Translations under genes and position numbers: made by a program
From: Candidatus Scalindua sediminis
GTDB lineage: Bacteria > Planctomycetota > Brocadiia > Brocadiales > Scalinduaceae
Assembly (NCBI GenBank): GCA_008636105.1
Contig: VSDH01000025.1
Location: forward strand, 1 to 45,291
Direction of reading: 5' to 3'
DNA: 45,291 nt
Part shown: positions 25,837 through 34,855 of the stretch, piece by piece
How positions within the stretch are numbered: position 1 is the first letter of the stretch
Layout: each line of letters starts with the position of its first letter
The notes under the pieces: model-generated
The model's input: only the letters and a program-made list of their open reading frames with translations
Databases searched by the model: none
What the model was told of the DNA's origin: nothing

Positions 25837-26520
25837 CTATTTATTCAAACCCTTCTCAAGGTATAAGATTATGCCTTTTGCTATCTCCTTTTTGCTTTTT
25901 AATGTACCTGGTTTATCACTATCACCACTTACCATGTATGCAGTATGATGACTTCTTGAGATATTTTTGCAGTCATTTGCTATAATTAAATCAGCCTTGC
26001 TTCTTTTCAAAAATCCTCTGGCTATCTTTATCAATTCCTCTTTTGTTTTATTTACCTCCAACTTAAATCCCACGAGTAAGGCACCCGGCCATATATTCCT
26101 GATAACGCTTATTACTTTTGGAGTTTGCACCAATTTCACTATTAATTCCTTTTTCCCAGAGGGTGTTTTATTAGATTTGGGCTTAGCCGGCACATAATCC
26201 GCTATAGCCATTGCGTGAACAATTGCATCATATCTTTTATCCCTTAATCTTTTTTGCAGGATTTTTATTAAGTCATTATTGGTTTCGATTTCTATTAACT
26301 TAAGCTGAGACGATCTTATGCCAGTATGGTTTTTGATTACAGGAAACAAACTGTCTTTTCCGTATAAGAACGTAACAATCGCACCATTACGCATTGCCTC
26401 TAGAGCTATTTCTGTGCCGAGTTTACCCGTTGATGTGTTGGTTATATAGCGAACAACATCTAGATAACCACGTGTGGACCCGGCAGTAATAAGGATTTTT
26501 TTTCTATCAAGGGGGAACAT
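25837..26520 (-). CDS. coaB: Phosphopantothenate-cysteine ligase (CoaB domain alone)
   Basis: The 227-residue protein matches only the CoaB half of bifunctional Dfp/CoaBC. It has KKILITAGSTRGYLDVVRYI, then TNTSTGKLGTEIALEA, AMAIADYVP, the KTPSGKKEL segment (near the Lys-rich CTP loop) and LVGFKLE. CoaB joins 4'-phosphopantothenate and cysteine with CTP in coenzyme A synthesis. The typical N-terminal FMN decarboxylase domain (CoaC) is missing and no coaC is nearby, so it may be encoded elsewhere. I chose the ATG at 26520 over a TTG six codons earlier. The gene ends about 125 bp before the fusion protein's start. Confidence 0.82.
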   Translation of the reverse strand: MFPLDRKKILITAGSTRGYLDVVRYITNTSTGKLGTEIALEAMRNGAIVTFLYGKDSLFPVIKNHTGIRSSQLKLIEIETNNDLIKILQKRLRDKRYDAIVHAMAIADYVPAKPKSNKTPSGKKELIVKLVQTPKVISVIRNIWPGALLVGFKLEVNKTKEELIKIARGFLKRSKADLIIANDCKNISRSHHTAYMVSGDSDKPGTLKSKKEIAKGIILYLEKGLNK

Positions 26521-26578
26521 TGAAAATGAAAATTCCAAATTTCACAAATTGTATTTTGCATTAAGGAAAGGAGTTAAT

Positions 26579-28084
26579 TTATTCTAATTCAATAGTATTC
26601 ACTTCTCCAAATTCAGTTAAAGGCTTATCAAATTGTTCCATATTACCGATAACGAGCAATTTTATCTTGTCAGGGCGCAAATACTCTTTGGCCACACGCA
26701 GTACGCCTTCCCTGGTTATAACTTTTATATTACCTACATAAGTCTCAAGGTAGTCTAAGGGTAATCCCTCATATTCTATACTAACCATCTGTCCAACAAT
26801 GCTGGCGCTTGATGTGAATTTGAAGATAAATTGGTTTATAAACGTGTCTTTTGCTAATTCTAATTCATCATCGTCAACATAATCCTCTCTTATCTTTCTC
26901 ACCTCATCCAGGGCAAGCGTAATTGCCCTTACGGTTGATTCACTCTTAGTCTGGCATGAAATGAAGAAGAAACCAATATCTCTTGGTGTATGGAAGGCGC
27001 TGTATGCCGAATATGCCAACCCTTCGTCCGAACGAACCTTGCTGGGTATTCGAGCCGTAAAGCCCCCACTGCCGAGGATAAAGCTCAATATCTTAATCGG
27101 GAAATAATCCTTACTTAACCTATGTATGCCCAAATGCCCGGCAATTACATGGGCCTGATTGATATCCTTATAAATATAATTTGTCGATTTTTGAAATTCC
27201 CTTTCCACCTGTGGCACTTCGGGAAAGTCAATCTTCGTTTTTTCCCACTTTGCAAAAACGGTCTTTATCTTTTTTAATATAACTTCAGTATCAAAATCGC
27301 CCGAGATACCCATAATAGCATTGTTTGGGTGAAAGTACTTATTGTGAAAGTTAATCATGTCCTCTCTGGTTATATTTTCAATAGTATCTTTGTACCCTAT
27401 TGTTTTTCTGCTATAAGGGTGGTCTTCTTTATACAATATCTTTCTGAATTCTCGGAAGACAATTTGTCTAGGGCTATCATTTTCCCTCCTGATACTTTCT
27501 AACGTTTCATCCTTTTTTTTCTTGATCATGTCTTCAGGAAAGGCGGGATTCATAATTACATCGGCAAAAATCTCCAGACCTTTATCAATATCTTTCTTCA
27601 TTGTGGATAGGGAAGCGCTCCCCGATTCCCTCCCGATCGATGTCTCAACAGATGCAGCTATGAATTCCAGTTCTTCATTAATCTGCTCGGGCTTTCTCGT
27701 CCTTGTGCCTCCCCTCCTCATTACGCTGCCTACCAGGCTTGCAAGCCCGGCCTTTTCCTCAGGTTCATAAACAGCGCCAGTCCTAAAGCGTACGGTAACA
27801 TTAAATATAGGTAAATCATGGTCTTCAAGAAGGTAAATAATCATACCATTATCTAAAACCACCCTCTTGGGTTTCGGCGGTGTAAATTCGATTGGCTTAT
27901 ACTTAAACTTAGAGATTATCCTTGCACCTTCTGATTGTGGTTCGCTCGACTCCATAATCTGGGCATGTCCGCCATGTCCGTTGTATGCAAGAAGTTCTTC
28001 TGTCTGCACAAAATGGAAAATTGACCATATAAAAACTGGAAAAAAAATATAACTTAGTGAATTCTTAACTTTTTCTATTTTCAT
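26579..28084 (-). CDS. M16 peptidase-like protein lacking the zinc motif (inactive partner)
   Basis: The 501-residue protein has an N-terminal hydrophobic export segment (residues ~10-27) and two M16-type halves. Where active members have HxxEH, this sequence reads GLASLVGSVMRRGG, so the zinc site is absent. The rest of the fold is clear: NPAFPEDMIKKKKDETLESI, NAIMGISGDFD and the C-terminal GSGGFTARIPSKVRSDEGLAY. That last block is the substrate-side motif that the catalytic subunit uses from its partner in MPP- or PqqG/F-like pairs. Its ATG overlaps the stop of the upstream active M16 gene by four bases, so the two are coupled. It is probably the non-catalytic subunit of a periplasmic heterodimeric protease. 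Confidence 0.92.
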   Translation of the reverse strand: MKIEKVKNSLSYIFFPVFIWSIFHFVQTEELLAYNGHGGHAQIMESSEPQSEGARIISKFKYKPIEFTPPKPKRVVLDNGMIIYLLEDHDLPIFNVTVRFRTGAVYEPEEKAGLASLVGSVMRRGGTRTRKPEQINEELEFIAASVETSIGRESGSASLSTMKKDIDKGLEIFADVIMNPAFPEDMIKKKKDETLESIRRENDSPRQIVFREFRKILYKEDHPYSRKTIGYKDTIENITREDMINFHNKYFHPNNAIMGISGDFDTEVILKKIKTVFAKWEKTKIDFPEVPQVEREFQKSTNYIYKDINQAHVIAGHLGIHRLSKDYFPIKILSFILGSGGFTARIPSKVRSDEGLAYSAYSAFHTPRDIGFFFISCQTKSESTVRAITLALDEVRKIREDYVDDDELELAKDTFINQFIFKFTSSASIVGQMVSIEYEGLPLDYLETYVGNIKVITREGVLRVAKEYLRPDKIKLLVIGNMEQFDKPLTEFGEVNTIELE

Positions 28085-29574
28085 AATTTCTTTCCTTTCT
28101 CCTTCTTCACTAAGATAGCAACAATTCTGTTAGTTCTTGTAAAATATTCATTTGCCACGCGCATGATGTCCTCCGGTGTAACGGCAAGCGTATTTTCTAC
28201 TAAGGTATTAAGATATTTCCATCCATATATTGCCTCGTAATAGGCTATCTTACTTGCCAGCCCTGACGAAGATTCCAGGCTTCTTACAAAATTGGCTTCG
28301 AGCTGGTTCTTGATCTTTTGCAGTTCATGGTCAGTTACTGGTATTGTCTTTAGCTTTTCCAGCTCTTCGTATATTGCCTCTTCAACCTCCTCCGCAGTAT
28401 GTGGACTCCTTGGTGTACAGAAAAATAGAAATGTATCTGCGTATTTAGATGGACCGCCATAAGCGCGGGCCGACACAGCAATTCGTTTATCCTCTATCAG
28501 GCTTTTATACAACCTCGAAGTCCTTCCGCTGGAGAGTATTGCCTCTATAACATCAAAGACATACTGGTCCGGATGACCGGCTGCAGGTTTATGATAAGCT
28601 ATAGACAAAACAGGATTGGCATCATATTCAACATAAACTCTACGTTCTCCAATCTGTTTTGGTTCTACAGTCGTAACCTTGGGTGAAGGCGGCTGGCGTG
28701 GAATACCATCAAAATATTTTTCTACAAGTCTGATTACTTCATCTGGATTTATGTCTCCGACTGCTACTATAACGGCATTATTTGGAGAGTAATATTGTTT
28801 GAAATATTTGGCAACCTCCTCCTTTTTTATGTTTTGAAGGTCTGACATCCAACCTATAACAGGCCAGCCGTAAGGATGAGCGGTATATGTAGCTGCGTTT
28901 AGCTGTTCCATTAACAAACCAAAGGGACTATTCTCCGTGCGGAGGCGCCTTTCCTCCATCACTACATCCCTTTCAGAATAGAACTCCCTCAGGACGAGAT
29001 TCTGCATACGGTCTGATTCCATAAACGCCCATAATTCAAGCCTGTTTGCAGGAAGGTTACAATAATAATATGTCGCGTCACTGCTGGTAGACGCATTAAG
29101 ACCTGTAGCACCGTTCTTAAGATATATTGCCCACATCTCATCCTTGACTATCAATTCCTTTTGCTTCTTCCATACTCCTCGCAATTCCTTTTCCAGGAGT
29201 TCTACCCTTCCTTTATCAGCATAATCACCTCTGGCCTTTTCTGCTTCGATCCTGGCAATAAGTTCGTCCTCCTTCTCAAGGAGAGGCCTTTCGCTCTCAT
29301 AATCCTTAATCCCAAAGATCTTTGTACCCTTGAACATCATGTGTTCAAACAGATGAGATGCCCCCGTAATCCCCGGATGCTCATTTACAGAACCAACCTT
29401 GTAAACGATACGGAGTGAGACCGTTGGAACATCGTGTTTCTCCAGCATCAATATTTTTATGCCATTCTTAAGTACATGCTCCTTAACATCGAGCTTTAAT
29501 TTTTGGGCATATGAGGTTGCACAATAACAGAGTATTATGGGAATAATCAAAAACCTGATTCTAAAAATCTTCAT
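28081..29574 (-). CDS. Active M16 zinc metallopeptidase, exported
   Basis: The 497-residue protein starts with a signal peptide (MKIFRIRFLIIPIILCYCAT, cut near SYAQ). It has a full inverted zinc motif HLFEH at residues 74-78 within GASHLFEHMMFKGT and the later ERRLRTENSP region that carries the third ligand. The C-terminal half has LSSGRTSRLYKSLI. The start at 29574 is supported by an AGGAG ribosome site seven bases upstream; an earlier in-frame start would spoil the signal peptide. It pairs with the inactive M16 gene by ATGA overlap. An extended linker of about 40 residues (ARIEAEKARGDYADKGRVEL) after the first motif is unusual. The substrate is unknown; such pairs process small peptides or act in cell-envelope protein turnover. 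Confidence 0.94.
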   Translation of the reverse strand: MKIFRIRFLIIPIILCYCATSYAQKLKLDVKEHVLKNGIKILMLEKHDVPTVSLRIVYKVGSVNEHPGITGASHLFEHMMFKGTKIFGIKDYESERPLLEKEDELIARIEAEKARGDYADKGRVELLEKELRGVWKKQKELIVKDEMWAIYLKNGATGLNASTSSDATYYYCNLPANRLELWAFMESDRMQNLVLREFYSERDVVMEERRLRTENSPFGLLMEQLNAATYTAHPYGWPVIGWMSDLQNIKKEEVAKYFKQYYSPNNAVIVAVGDINPDEVIRLVEKYFDGIPRQPPSPKVTTVEPKQIGERRVYVEYDANPVLSIAYHKPAAGHPDQYVFDVIEAILSSGRTSRLYKSLIEDKRIAVSARAYGGPSKYADTFLFFCTPRSPHTAEEVEEAIYEELEKLKTIPVTDHELQKIKNQLEANFVRSLESSSGLASKIAYYEAIYGWKYLNTLVENTLAVTPEDIMRVANEYFTRTNRIVAILVKKEKGKKL

Positions 29575-29699
29575 CAAGCAGCTCCTCTCTCTTTTCAGGA
29601 CACGGATTTTCACTGATAATATTACAATTGTGGTTTACAGACTTTGGAGGAAACGAAGTAAATCCGAAATCTGCATTCTAAAATCTAAATACAAGTTAC

Positions 29700-29999
29700 C
29701 TATTCCGCATACGAGAAACCACACTTATCTTTTAGATGAGGGAAGAAATCCCTCCCATTGTATGGATATATCTTACACATATCGGGCTTGTGATCGTGTA
29801 TCTTACACATTGCAAGGTCATTATCATCATAAAAGAGTTTTGGGCATCGTATCGACGCCTGGCAGCAGAGGCCACATCTTTTACATTCACCCTTTCTCTT
29901 TTTTATTGATTCGGCAACTTCCTCTTTATTAAAGAAATAATAATATCTCCTCCATATTTGATGTTTAAATGAGGAAATGAAAATATTGACGTTTTGCAT
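29700..29999 (-). CDS. YkgJ-family cysteine-cluster protein
   Basis: The 99-residue protein has the CxxCxxCC pattern CKRCGLCC (residues ~39-46), a following Cys pair (IRCPKLF and MCKIH) and DMCKIYPYNG. This matches the zinc/iron-chelating UPF0153/YkgJ family, whose function is not established. It has an N-terminal helix (KHQIWRRYYYFF). It stands in its own unit upstream of the M16 pair, about 125 bp from the start of the active M16 gene. Confidence 0.85.
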   Translation of the reverse strand: MQNVNIFISSFKHQIWRRYYYFFNKEEVAESIKKRKGECKRCGLCCQASIRCPKLFYDDNDLAMCKIHDHKPDMCKIYPYNGRDFFPHLKDKCGFSYAE

Positions 30000-30332
30000 G
30001 GTTTCTATCTTCTTACAACCTGGCCCGGATTGGAATCGGAGTTAAGGTTTGGGCAATTCAAAAAATTGTCTGAATTGCACATCTTTCTATAGATAAACAA
30101 ATTTTTATCAAAAATTGTTCAATATATCTTTGTCAAAAGAGACTAAATTCTGACAATTTATGATTAAAAAAGCAGAAATTAATACCCTCATCAGCCTTTT
30201 TATGCAACAAAAACGGAATCTTTTTATTTTAGTAACTTTGTCGATTAAAGCAAACAAAAACATTGACAAGTCCCGGATACTATGATATATGATGAGATTC
30301 TAAAATTTTATTATTCCGATAATTTATAATCG
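30000..30332. other. Gene-free stretch before rplM
   Basis: This 333-bp AT-rich divergent region lies between the YkgJ-type gene and rplM. It contains the candidate rplM promoter and otherwise no ORF, RNA gene or clear repeat. A short inverted pair, gcaattcaaaaaattgtctgaattgc (30053-30078), could fold with ATTC/GAATTGC arms. Confidence 0.6.
30263..30291 (+). promoter_or_regulatory. Candidate sigma-70 promoter of rplM-rpsI
   Basis: A perfect TTGACA (30263-30268) is followed at 17 bases by TATATG (30286-30291), about 42 bases before the rplM ATG. A TATAAT at 30325-30330 is too close to ATG to serve. No strong ribosome site precedes rplM. Confidence 0.55.
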
Positions 30333-30764
30333 ATGATAAAGACTTTTATAGCTAAAAAAGAAGAAGTTCAAAGGGATTGGTACTTAATTGATGCCAAGGA
30401 TAAAATTCTAGGAAGAATGGCGAGCCGTATTGCTATGATTCTTCAGGGGAAAACAAAACCCACATATACTCCGCATGTTGATACAGGCGATTTCGTTATT
30501 GTTATTAATGCGGAAAAAATAAGACTGACAGGCAATAAGATGAGGGATAAGGTCTATTATACTCATTCAGGCTATCCTGGAGGCCTCAAGAAATATCCCA
30601 TAAAACTCTGGCTGGACAAACATCCAGACAGGGTGGTTAAGTTAGCAGTTAAAAGAATGTTGCCAAAGACAAAGCTTGGGCATGTTATGATAAAAAAGTT
30701 AAAGATCTATGCAGGATCTGATCATCCCCATAAGGCTCAGCAACCTAAAATTTTGGAAATCTAA
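30333..30764 (+). CDS. rplM: 50S ribosomal protein L13
   Basis: L13 is an early-assembling 23S rRNA-binding protein of the large subunit. The 143-residue protein shows the family signature: [55 protein letters not shown] and [17 protein letters not shown]. It heads the conserved rplM-rpsI operon, with only 16 bases to rpsI. Length and sequence are normal. Confidence 0.98.
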   Translation: MIKTFIAKKEEVQRDWYLIDAKDKILGRMASRIAMILQGKTKPTYTPHVDTGDFVIVINAEKIRLTGNKMRDKVYYTHSGYPGGLKKYPIKLWLDKHPDRVVKLAVKRMLPKTKLGHVMIKKLKIYAGSDHPHKAQQPKILEI

Positions 30765-30780
30765 TTAAAGGAAACGTAAA

Positions 30781-31179
30781 GTGGCTGACAATTCAGGTTT
30801 TATCTGGGGTACAGGTAGACGTAAATCATCTGTAGCCAGAGTTAGAATAAAAAAAGGTAACGGGAAAATTATTGTAAATCGTAGAGAACTAGATGACTAT
30901 TTTTGTAGAGACTGTGATAAATTTGCAGTTCGGCTACCATTAAAAACCACAAAAAAACTGGGGAATTATGACATATTTGTAAACGTTAACGGTGGTGGTT
31001 CAACGGGTCAAGCCGGTGCAACATCTTTAGGTATTGCCAGGGCCCTTTCCAAATCAGATCAAACACTTACAGAAAGTTTAAGAAACGCTGGTCTCTTTAC
31101 TCGCGATAGCAGAATGGTGGAACGTAAAAAGTATGGCCAAAAGGGTGCGAGGAAAAGCTTCCAATGGACTAAGAGATAA
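30781..31179 (+). CDS. rpsI: 30S ribosomal protein S9
   Basis: S9 contacts the P-site tRNA through its C-terminal tail in the small subunit. The 132 residues contain GTGRRKSSVARVRI, the GQAGATSLGIARALSK core and the basic tail DSRMVERKKYGQKGARKSFQ ending in WTKR. It starts with GTG (MADNSGF) behind AAAGGAAA. The central ELDDYFCRDCDKFAVRLPL has two cysteines, which is unusual for S9, but the protein is otherwise complete. It converges with the epimerase gene with only eight bases between the stops. Confidence 0.97.
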   Translation: MADNSGFIWGTGRRKSSVARVRIKKGNGKIIVNRRELDDYFCRDCDKFAVRLPLKTTKKLGNYDIFVNVNGGGSTGQAGATSLGIARALSKSDQTLTESLRNAGLFTRDSRMVERKKYGQKGARKSFQWTKR

Positions 31180-31187
31180 TACAGCTA

Positions 31188-32120
31188 TTACCTCCTTTCT
31201 TTATAGAAGTTTGTAGTCAGTTTTATCCCTTCCTGAAGCTTCACTTTCGGTCTCCAATTTAGCTGCTCTGCTGCCTTGGTACCATCAAGACAAATATGAT
31301 CAATCTCTCCGGGACGTTTCTCATCATAGATCGGCTTTACGTCAAGCCCTAATGCATCCCTTACAGCTTCAAATATCTCTATGTCTTTTGTCTCTTTACC
31401 CCAACCAAGATTAAAAATCTCGCCGTCCAAACTTACATTATCGAACATAACATTTATGTTTGCATTTATGAGATCATCCACATAAACGTAATCCCTTGTC
31501 TTCGTCCCATCACCGAATATGGTTGGACGTTTGCCATCCAGCATCTGTTCTGTAAATATAGCGACAACTCCTGCTTCACCATGAGGGTCTTGTCTTGGGC
31601 CATAAACATTGGGGTATCGCAACACTGTGTACTGTAGTCCATCGGTTTGTTTAAAGACGAATAAATAATGTTCGACAGTATGCTTGCTTACGCCATATTG
31701 AGATAGAGGGTCTACGGGGTGATTTTCATCTGCTGGCAGATATTTCGGCTCTCCATAAACTGCGCCACCAGTTGATATATATATGAATTTTTTTACATTG
31801 TACTTGTTTGATAAACCAATTAGGTTCAGAGAGCCCAGTATATTGACCTGTGCATCGTATAAAGGCTCGTTAACAGATCTCCGCAGGTCAACCTGAGCCG
31901 CGTGGTGATTAACAATATCAGGCCTTTCTTTTGAAAATATTTCTTCCAGTCCTTCAGCATTGCTTATGTCTTCTTTAAAAAAGGTAGCCTTCGGATTAAT
32001 ATTTTCTTTTTTACCCGTTGAAAGATTATCGATTACTATTACATCATGTCCCTGAGATATTAAACTATCAACTAAATGAGATGCAATAAATCCTGCACCA
32101 CCTGTAACAATTATTTTCAT
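31188..32120 (-). CDS. NAD-dependent sugar epimerase (GalE-like)
   Basis: The 310-residue extended short-chain dehydrogenase/reductase has the NAD-binding GGAGFIASHLVDSL start, the IDNLSTGKKENI segment, STGGAVYGEP and the catalytic Tyr-x3-Lys in QYGVSKHTVEHYL. The C-terminal half has VLRYPNVYGPRQDPHGEAGVV. It probably interconverts UDP-glucose and UDP-galactose or related UDP-sugars for polysaccharide synthesis. GalE is the best guess, but dTDP- or UDP-GlcNAc-type substrates cannot be excluded. It is transcribed toward rpsI and may be the last gene after the cytochrome lipoprotein (79-bp gap). Confidence 0.88.
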   Translation of the reverse strand: MKIIVTGGAGFIASHLVDSLISQGHDVIVIDNLSTGKKENINPKATFFKEDISNAEGLEEIFSKERPDIVNHHAAQVDLRRSVNEPLYDAQVNILGSLNLIGLSNKYNVKKFIYISTGGAVYGEPKYLPADENHPVDPLSQYGVSKHTVEHYLFVFKQTDGLQYTVLRYPNVYGPRQDPHGEAGVVAIFTEQMLDGKRPTIFGDGTKTRDYVYVDDLINANINVMFDNVSLDGEIFNLGWGKETKDIEIFEAVRDALGLDVKPIYDEKRPGEIDHICLDGTKAAEQLNWRPKVKLQEGIKLTTNFYKERR

Positions 32121-32199
32121 AACACATTATCCGTGCTACTGTTTTTTGCCAGAGAATGTAGATTATGTTGAAGTGTAGTCAGGGTAGACCTTTGTCAAT

Positions 32200-32694
32200 T
32201 TATTTATCCTTGTATAGTTTATCTACGGCCACATCAAAGTCTGGTTCCCTGTTAGATGCGTCCAAATCTTTACGAAATATTACGTGACAGTGATGACATG
32301 ACTTCTTAAATACTTCCAATCGAATCTTAGCCATTTCATCATCTTTATCCTGACATGCAAGCAAAAGTCTTTCTGTTGACTTCTCAAATTCCTGTTTTAG
32401 TTCAAAAAAATCCTTCGGAATATCAGATTTGTTAAGGTCTAATTTTGCAAAATATTTACCTATTTTATTACACAGGCCAACCGCTTCATCCCAGCTATCT
32501 TCACTCACTTTGCGTGTTAATAGCTGGGTATCTTTCTTCATTTGTTTCCCCATTTCTTCCAAGCCAAGTTCAGTATACCATTCAACAGCTTCCTCTTGTT
32601 GTACTTCTGCCTTCCCGCAGGACAATAAAAAGATTATGCTAATTAATGCAAGCTTAAGAAAGCTTTTTTTGAAATTTTTTAAATGTTTTTCCAT
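32200..32694 (-). CDS. Monoheme cytochrome c lipoprotein, cytochrome c'-like
   Basis: The 164-residue protein has a lipoprotein signal with a lipobox LLSC (Cys26), a charged helical body and a single haem-binding CHHCH motif (Cys133, Cys136, His137) close to the C-terminus. A four-helix bundle with the CxxCH near the end is the cytochrome c' layout, so it may be a periplasmic electron-transfer or gas-binding cytochrome. I use the ATG at 32694 because GGAAA lies before it and a good signal peptide follows; an ATG ten codons earlier would add a basic tail. It lies 38 bases downstream of fhs, so a shared transcript is likely. No clear axial second ligand can be picked out. Confidence 0.82.
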   Translation of the reverse strand: MEKHLKNFKKSFLKLALISIIFLLSCGKAEVQQEEAVEWYTELGLEEMGKQMKKDTQLLTRKVSEDSWDEAVGLCNKIGKYFAKLDLNKSDIPKDFFELKQEFEKSTERLLLACQDKDDEMAKIRLEVFKKSCHHCHVIFRKDLDASNREPDFDVAVDKLYKDK

Positions 32695-32732
32695 AGTTTT
32701 CCATTTCCGTTTTACTAGAACCATATAAAAAG

Positions 32733-34496
32733 TTAGAAAAGTCCTTTTACTTTACCAGTTTCTACATCTACATCCACACGTCTGTAAGCAGGATCGGAAC
32801 ATGTCCCAGGCATGAGTTTGATAGCACCTGCAATTGGTACTACAAAACCCGCTCCCTTATAAACCATTATATCCCGAATTTGTAGCCTCCAATTATTCGG
32901 AGCGCCCTTTATCTTTGGATCATCTGTAAGGGAAAGGTGTGTTTTAACCATGCAGGTTCCAAGTTTTGCAATATCAGGGTCCTCTTCCATTGCTTTTATT
33001 TTCGTTAAAGCTTCTGGAGCATAGTCGACTCCGTCTGCACCATATACCTGCTCTGCAATCAGCTCGATACGCGTCCTTAAAGGAGTATCTAATTCATAGA
33101 GAAATTTAAAGTTATTGGATTCGTTACAGGCATCGATCACGGCATCGGCCAGTTCTAAGGCTCCATCGCCCCCCTTTTCCCAATGCTTGGAAAGGGCAAC
33201 ACGGGCCCCGGCAGATTCAGCCATCCGGCGAACCACCTTGATTTCGGCATCTGTATCCGTATAGAAATTGTTGATACAAACCACAGGATTGATCCCCGCC
33301 TTCTTAATCACATTAATAAGATGGATGAGATTTTCGGTACCTTTTTCCACCCAACCGACATTTTCTTTATTGTAGCATGGGTCCAGAGGATGGCCGGGAA
33401 CAGGAATGGGTGCACCACCATGACATTTGAGAGCTCTGATAGTAGCGACAAGAACTGCAGCATTGGGATGGTTCCCGGAAAAACGGCATTTCAAGTTCCA
33501 GAATTTTTCAAACCCGATATCCGCCCCGAAACCAGATTCGGTTACGTGATAATCACCCAGCTTCAACCCAATCCTGTCGGCAACAATAGAAGATTGACCT
33601 ATAGCAATATTTGCGAAAGGACCGGCATGAACGAATACCGGCTGCCCCTCAATGGTCTGCATCAGGTTCGGATTAAGTGCTTCTACCATCCATGCGGTCA
33701 TAGCGCCATCAACTTCAAGATCAGCGGTGGTTACGGGTTCGCCGGATTTGCTGTAAGCCAACACGATTCGCCCCATCCGTTCACGCATATCTTTTAAATC
33801 CTTAGCAACCGCTAATATTGCCATAATCTCCGAGGAAACGGCTATGGCGAATCCGGATTCCATCATGAATCCATCCATTTTCCCACCAATACCTATAACG
33901 ATGTCACGGAGCGCCTGGGCACAAAAATCGAGAATCCACTTAAATTCAACTCTATTGGGATCAATATCAAGACGTTTCAGCTTCCTTTTAGCAAGCTGTT
34001 TGTCGTTGTAGTTAAATTCGTGTTGTATTCTGGATGTGAGAGCCACCATAGCCAGGTTATGAGCATTCATAATGGCATTAATGTCTCCTGTCAGTCCGAG
34101 AGAAAAAGGAGTTAAGGGGATACATTGGGAAAGTCCCCCACCTGCGGCAGACCCCTTGATATTCATAGTCGGCCCCCCGGACGGTTGACGAATGGCCCCA
34201 ACAACGTTTTTGCCTCTTTTCCCCAAACCCTGTACTAGTCCCATGGTGGTAGTTGACTTCCCCTCACCCAGAGGGGTTGGGGTAATGGCGGTTACATCAA
34301 TGTATTTCCCATCCGGTTTATCTTCAACCCTTTTCATAACCTTTTTAAAATCAATCTTTGCTACATAATGTCCGTGTGGAAGTAATTCTTCCTTCTCTAT
34401 ACCTAACTCTTCGGCCAATTGATATACTGTTTTCATCCTGGTTTCAGCATCTGCTGCTATTTCCCAATCTGCATGTTTGGTGGGATCCAATGCCAT
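32733..34496 (-). CDS. fhs: Formate-tetrahydrofolate ligase
   Basis: Fhs makes 10-formyl-THF from formate, THF and ATP, an entry step of the Wood-Ljungdahl methyl branch and of C1 metabolism. The 587 residues carry the ATP-binding [15 protein letters not shown], the [19 protein letters not shown] block and LTGDINAI. They also carry [13 protein letters not shown] [21 protein letters not shown]-like [12 protein letters not shown], and a C-terminal [15 protein letters not shown]. The length is normal for the family. A textbook AAGGAGG ribosome site lies before ATG. Upstream, a sigma-70-like promoter and a terminator-like hairpin suggest control by transcription attenuation. In an anammox-type organism this enzyme would serve CO2 fixation by the acetyl-CoA pathway (inference). 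Confidence 0.98.
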   Translation of the reverse strand: MALDPTKHADWEIAADAETRMKTVYQLAEELGIEKEELLPHGHYVAKIDFKKVMKRVEDKPDGKYIDVTAITPTPLGEGKSTTTMGLVQGLGKRGKNVVGAIRQPSGGPTMNIKGSAAGGGLSQCIPLTPFSLGLTGDINAIMNAHNLAMVALTSRIQHEFNYNDKQLAKRKLKRLDIDPNRVEFKWILDFCAQALRDIVIGIGGKMDGFMMESGFAIAVSSEIMAILAVAKDLKDMRERMGRIVLAYSKSGEPVTTADLEVDGAMTAWMVEALNPNLMQTIEGQPVFVHAGPFANIAIGQSSIVADRIGLKLGDYHVTESGFGADIGFEKFWNLKCRFSGNHPNAAVLVATIRALKCHGGAPIPVPGHPLDPCYNKENVGWVEKGTENLIHLINVIKKAGINPVVCINNFYTDTDAEIKVVRRMAESAGARVALSKHWEKGGDGALELADAVIDACNESNNFKFLYELDTPLRTRIELIAEQVYGADGVDYAPEALTKIKAMEEDPDIAKLGTCMVKTHLSLTDDPKIKGAPNNWRLQIRDIMVYKGAGFVVPIAGAIKLMPGTCSDPAYRRVDVDVETGKVKGLF

Positions 34497-34520
34497 AGTT
34501 CTTACCTCCTTAAAATTCCT

Positions 34521-34571
34521 AAAAAAAAGGCCAACACCGGCTCATAGATTAAAAAGCTGAGATAGTGTTGG
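34521..34571 (-). terminator. Intrinsic-terminator-like hairpin in the fhs leader
   Basis: On the minus strand CCAACAC and GTGTTGG (34565-34571 and 34531-34537) pair, and CTCA/TGAG extends the stem. Eight U residues follow at once (34528-34521). The RBS and ATG come 12 and 25 bases later. It could stop transcription before fhs or be relieved by an alternative fold using AAAAGC (upstream) with GCTTTT of the loop. Confidence 0.75.
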
Positions 34572-34626
34572 TCTACATTCAACTTAACTGCTTTTATGAA
34601 TAATCCCGCCTATTTTAAGTCCAAGA

Positions 34627-34655
34627 TATATATCAAATTCGTATTGAGAAGTCAA
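34627..34655 (-). promoter_or_regulatory. Candidate sigma-70 promoter of fhs
   Basis: Read on the minus strand, TTGACT (34655-34650) and TATATA (34632-34627) are 17 bases apart, five and four matches to consensus. The predicted transcript would start about 50 bases before the terminator-like hairpin. Confidence 0.6.
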
Positions 34656-34855
34656 TACATTTAACTTTTCACTTGATTATCTTTTGAATTTACACAATAT
34701 AGGGTGTAAGACTACGTATTAGTTCTATCCTTTTCAACCTGGTTCATAGTAGAATGTAGCGAAGAAGGAGAAAAGATAGGAATTATGGAGCTCGTGGTCT
34801 TCTGCGAAGGCGGATAAAATTCAAGAGAATATCATTGATTATTGAGTAATTACAC

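Larger units (their letters stand above)
34497..34855 (-). other. Leader region of fhs
   Basis: This 359-bp gap lies between the DUF72 stop and the fhs start, both on the minus strand. From the fhs side it contains the ribosome site, a U-run with a hairpin, a ~50-nt leader and a candidate promoter at 34627-34655. The 200 bp nearest DUF72 hold nothing I can name. Confidence 0.7.

Noticed and set aside
30325..30330. Perfect TATAAT just before rplM
   Set aside because: It ends two bases before ATG, so transcription would begin inside the gene; no -35 lies at the right distance.
33183..33797. 204-codon plus-strand ORF inside fhs
   Set aside because: It is antisense to conserved fhs motifs, and its protein shows no domain.
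34497..34655. Known riboswitch class (THF type) upstream of fhs
   Set aside because: I see a promoter and a terminator-like hairpin but no conserved THF-riboswitch core; the leader is only about 50 nt before the hairpin.
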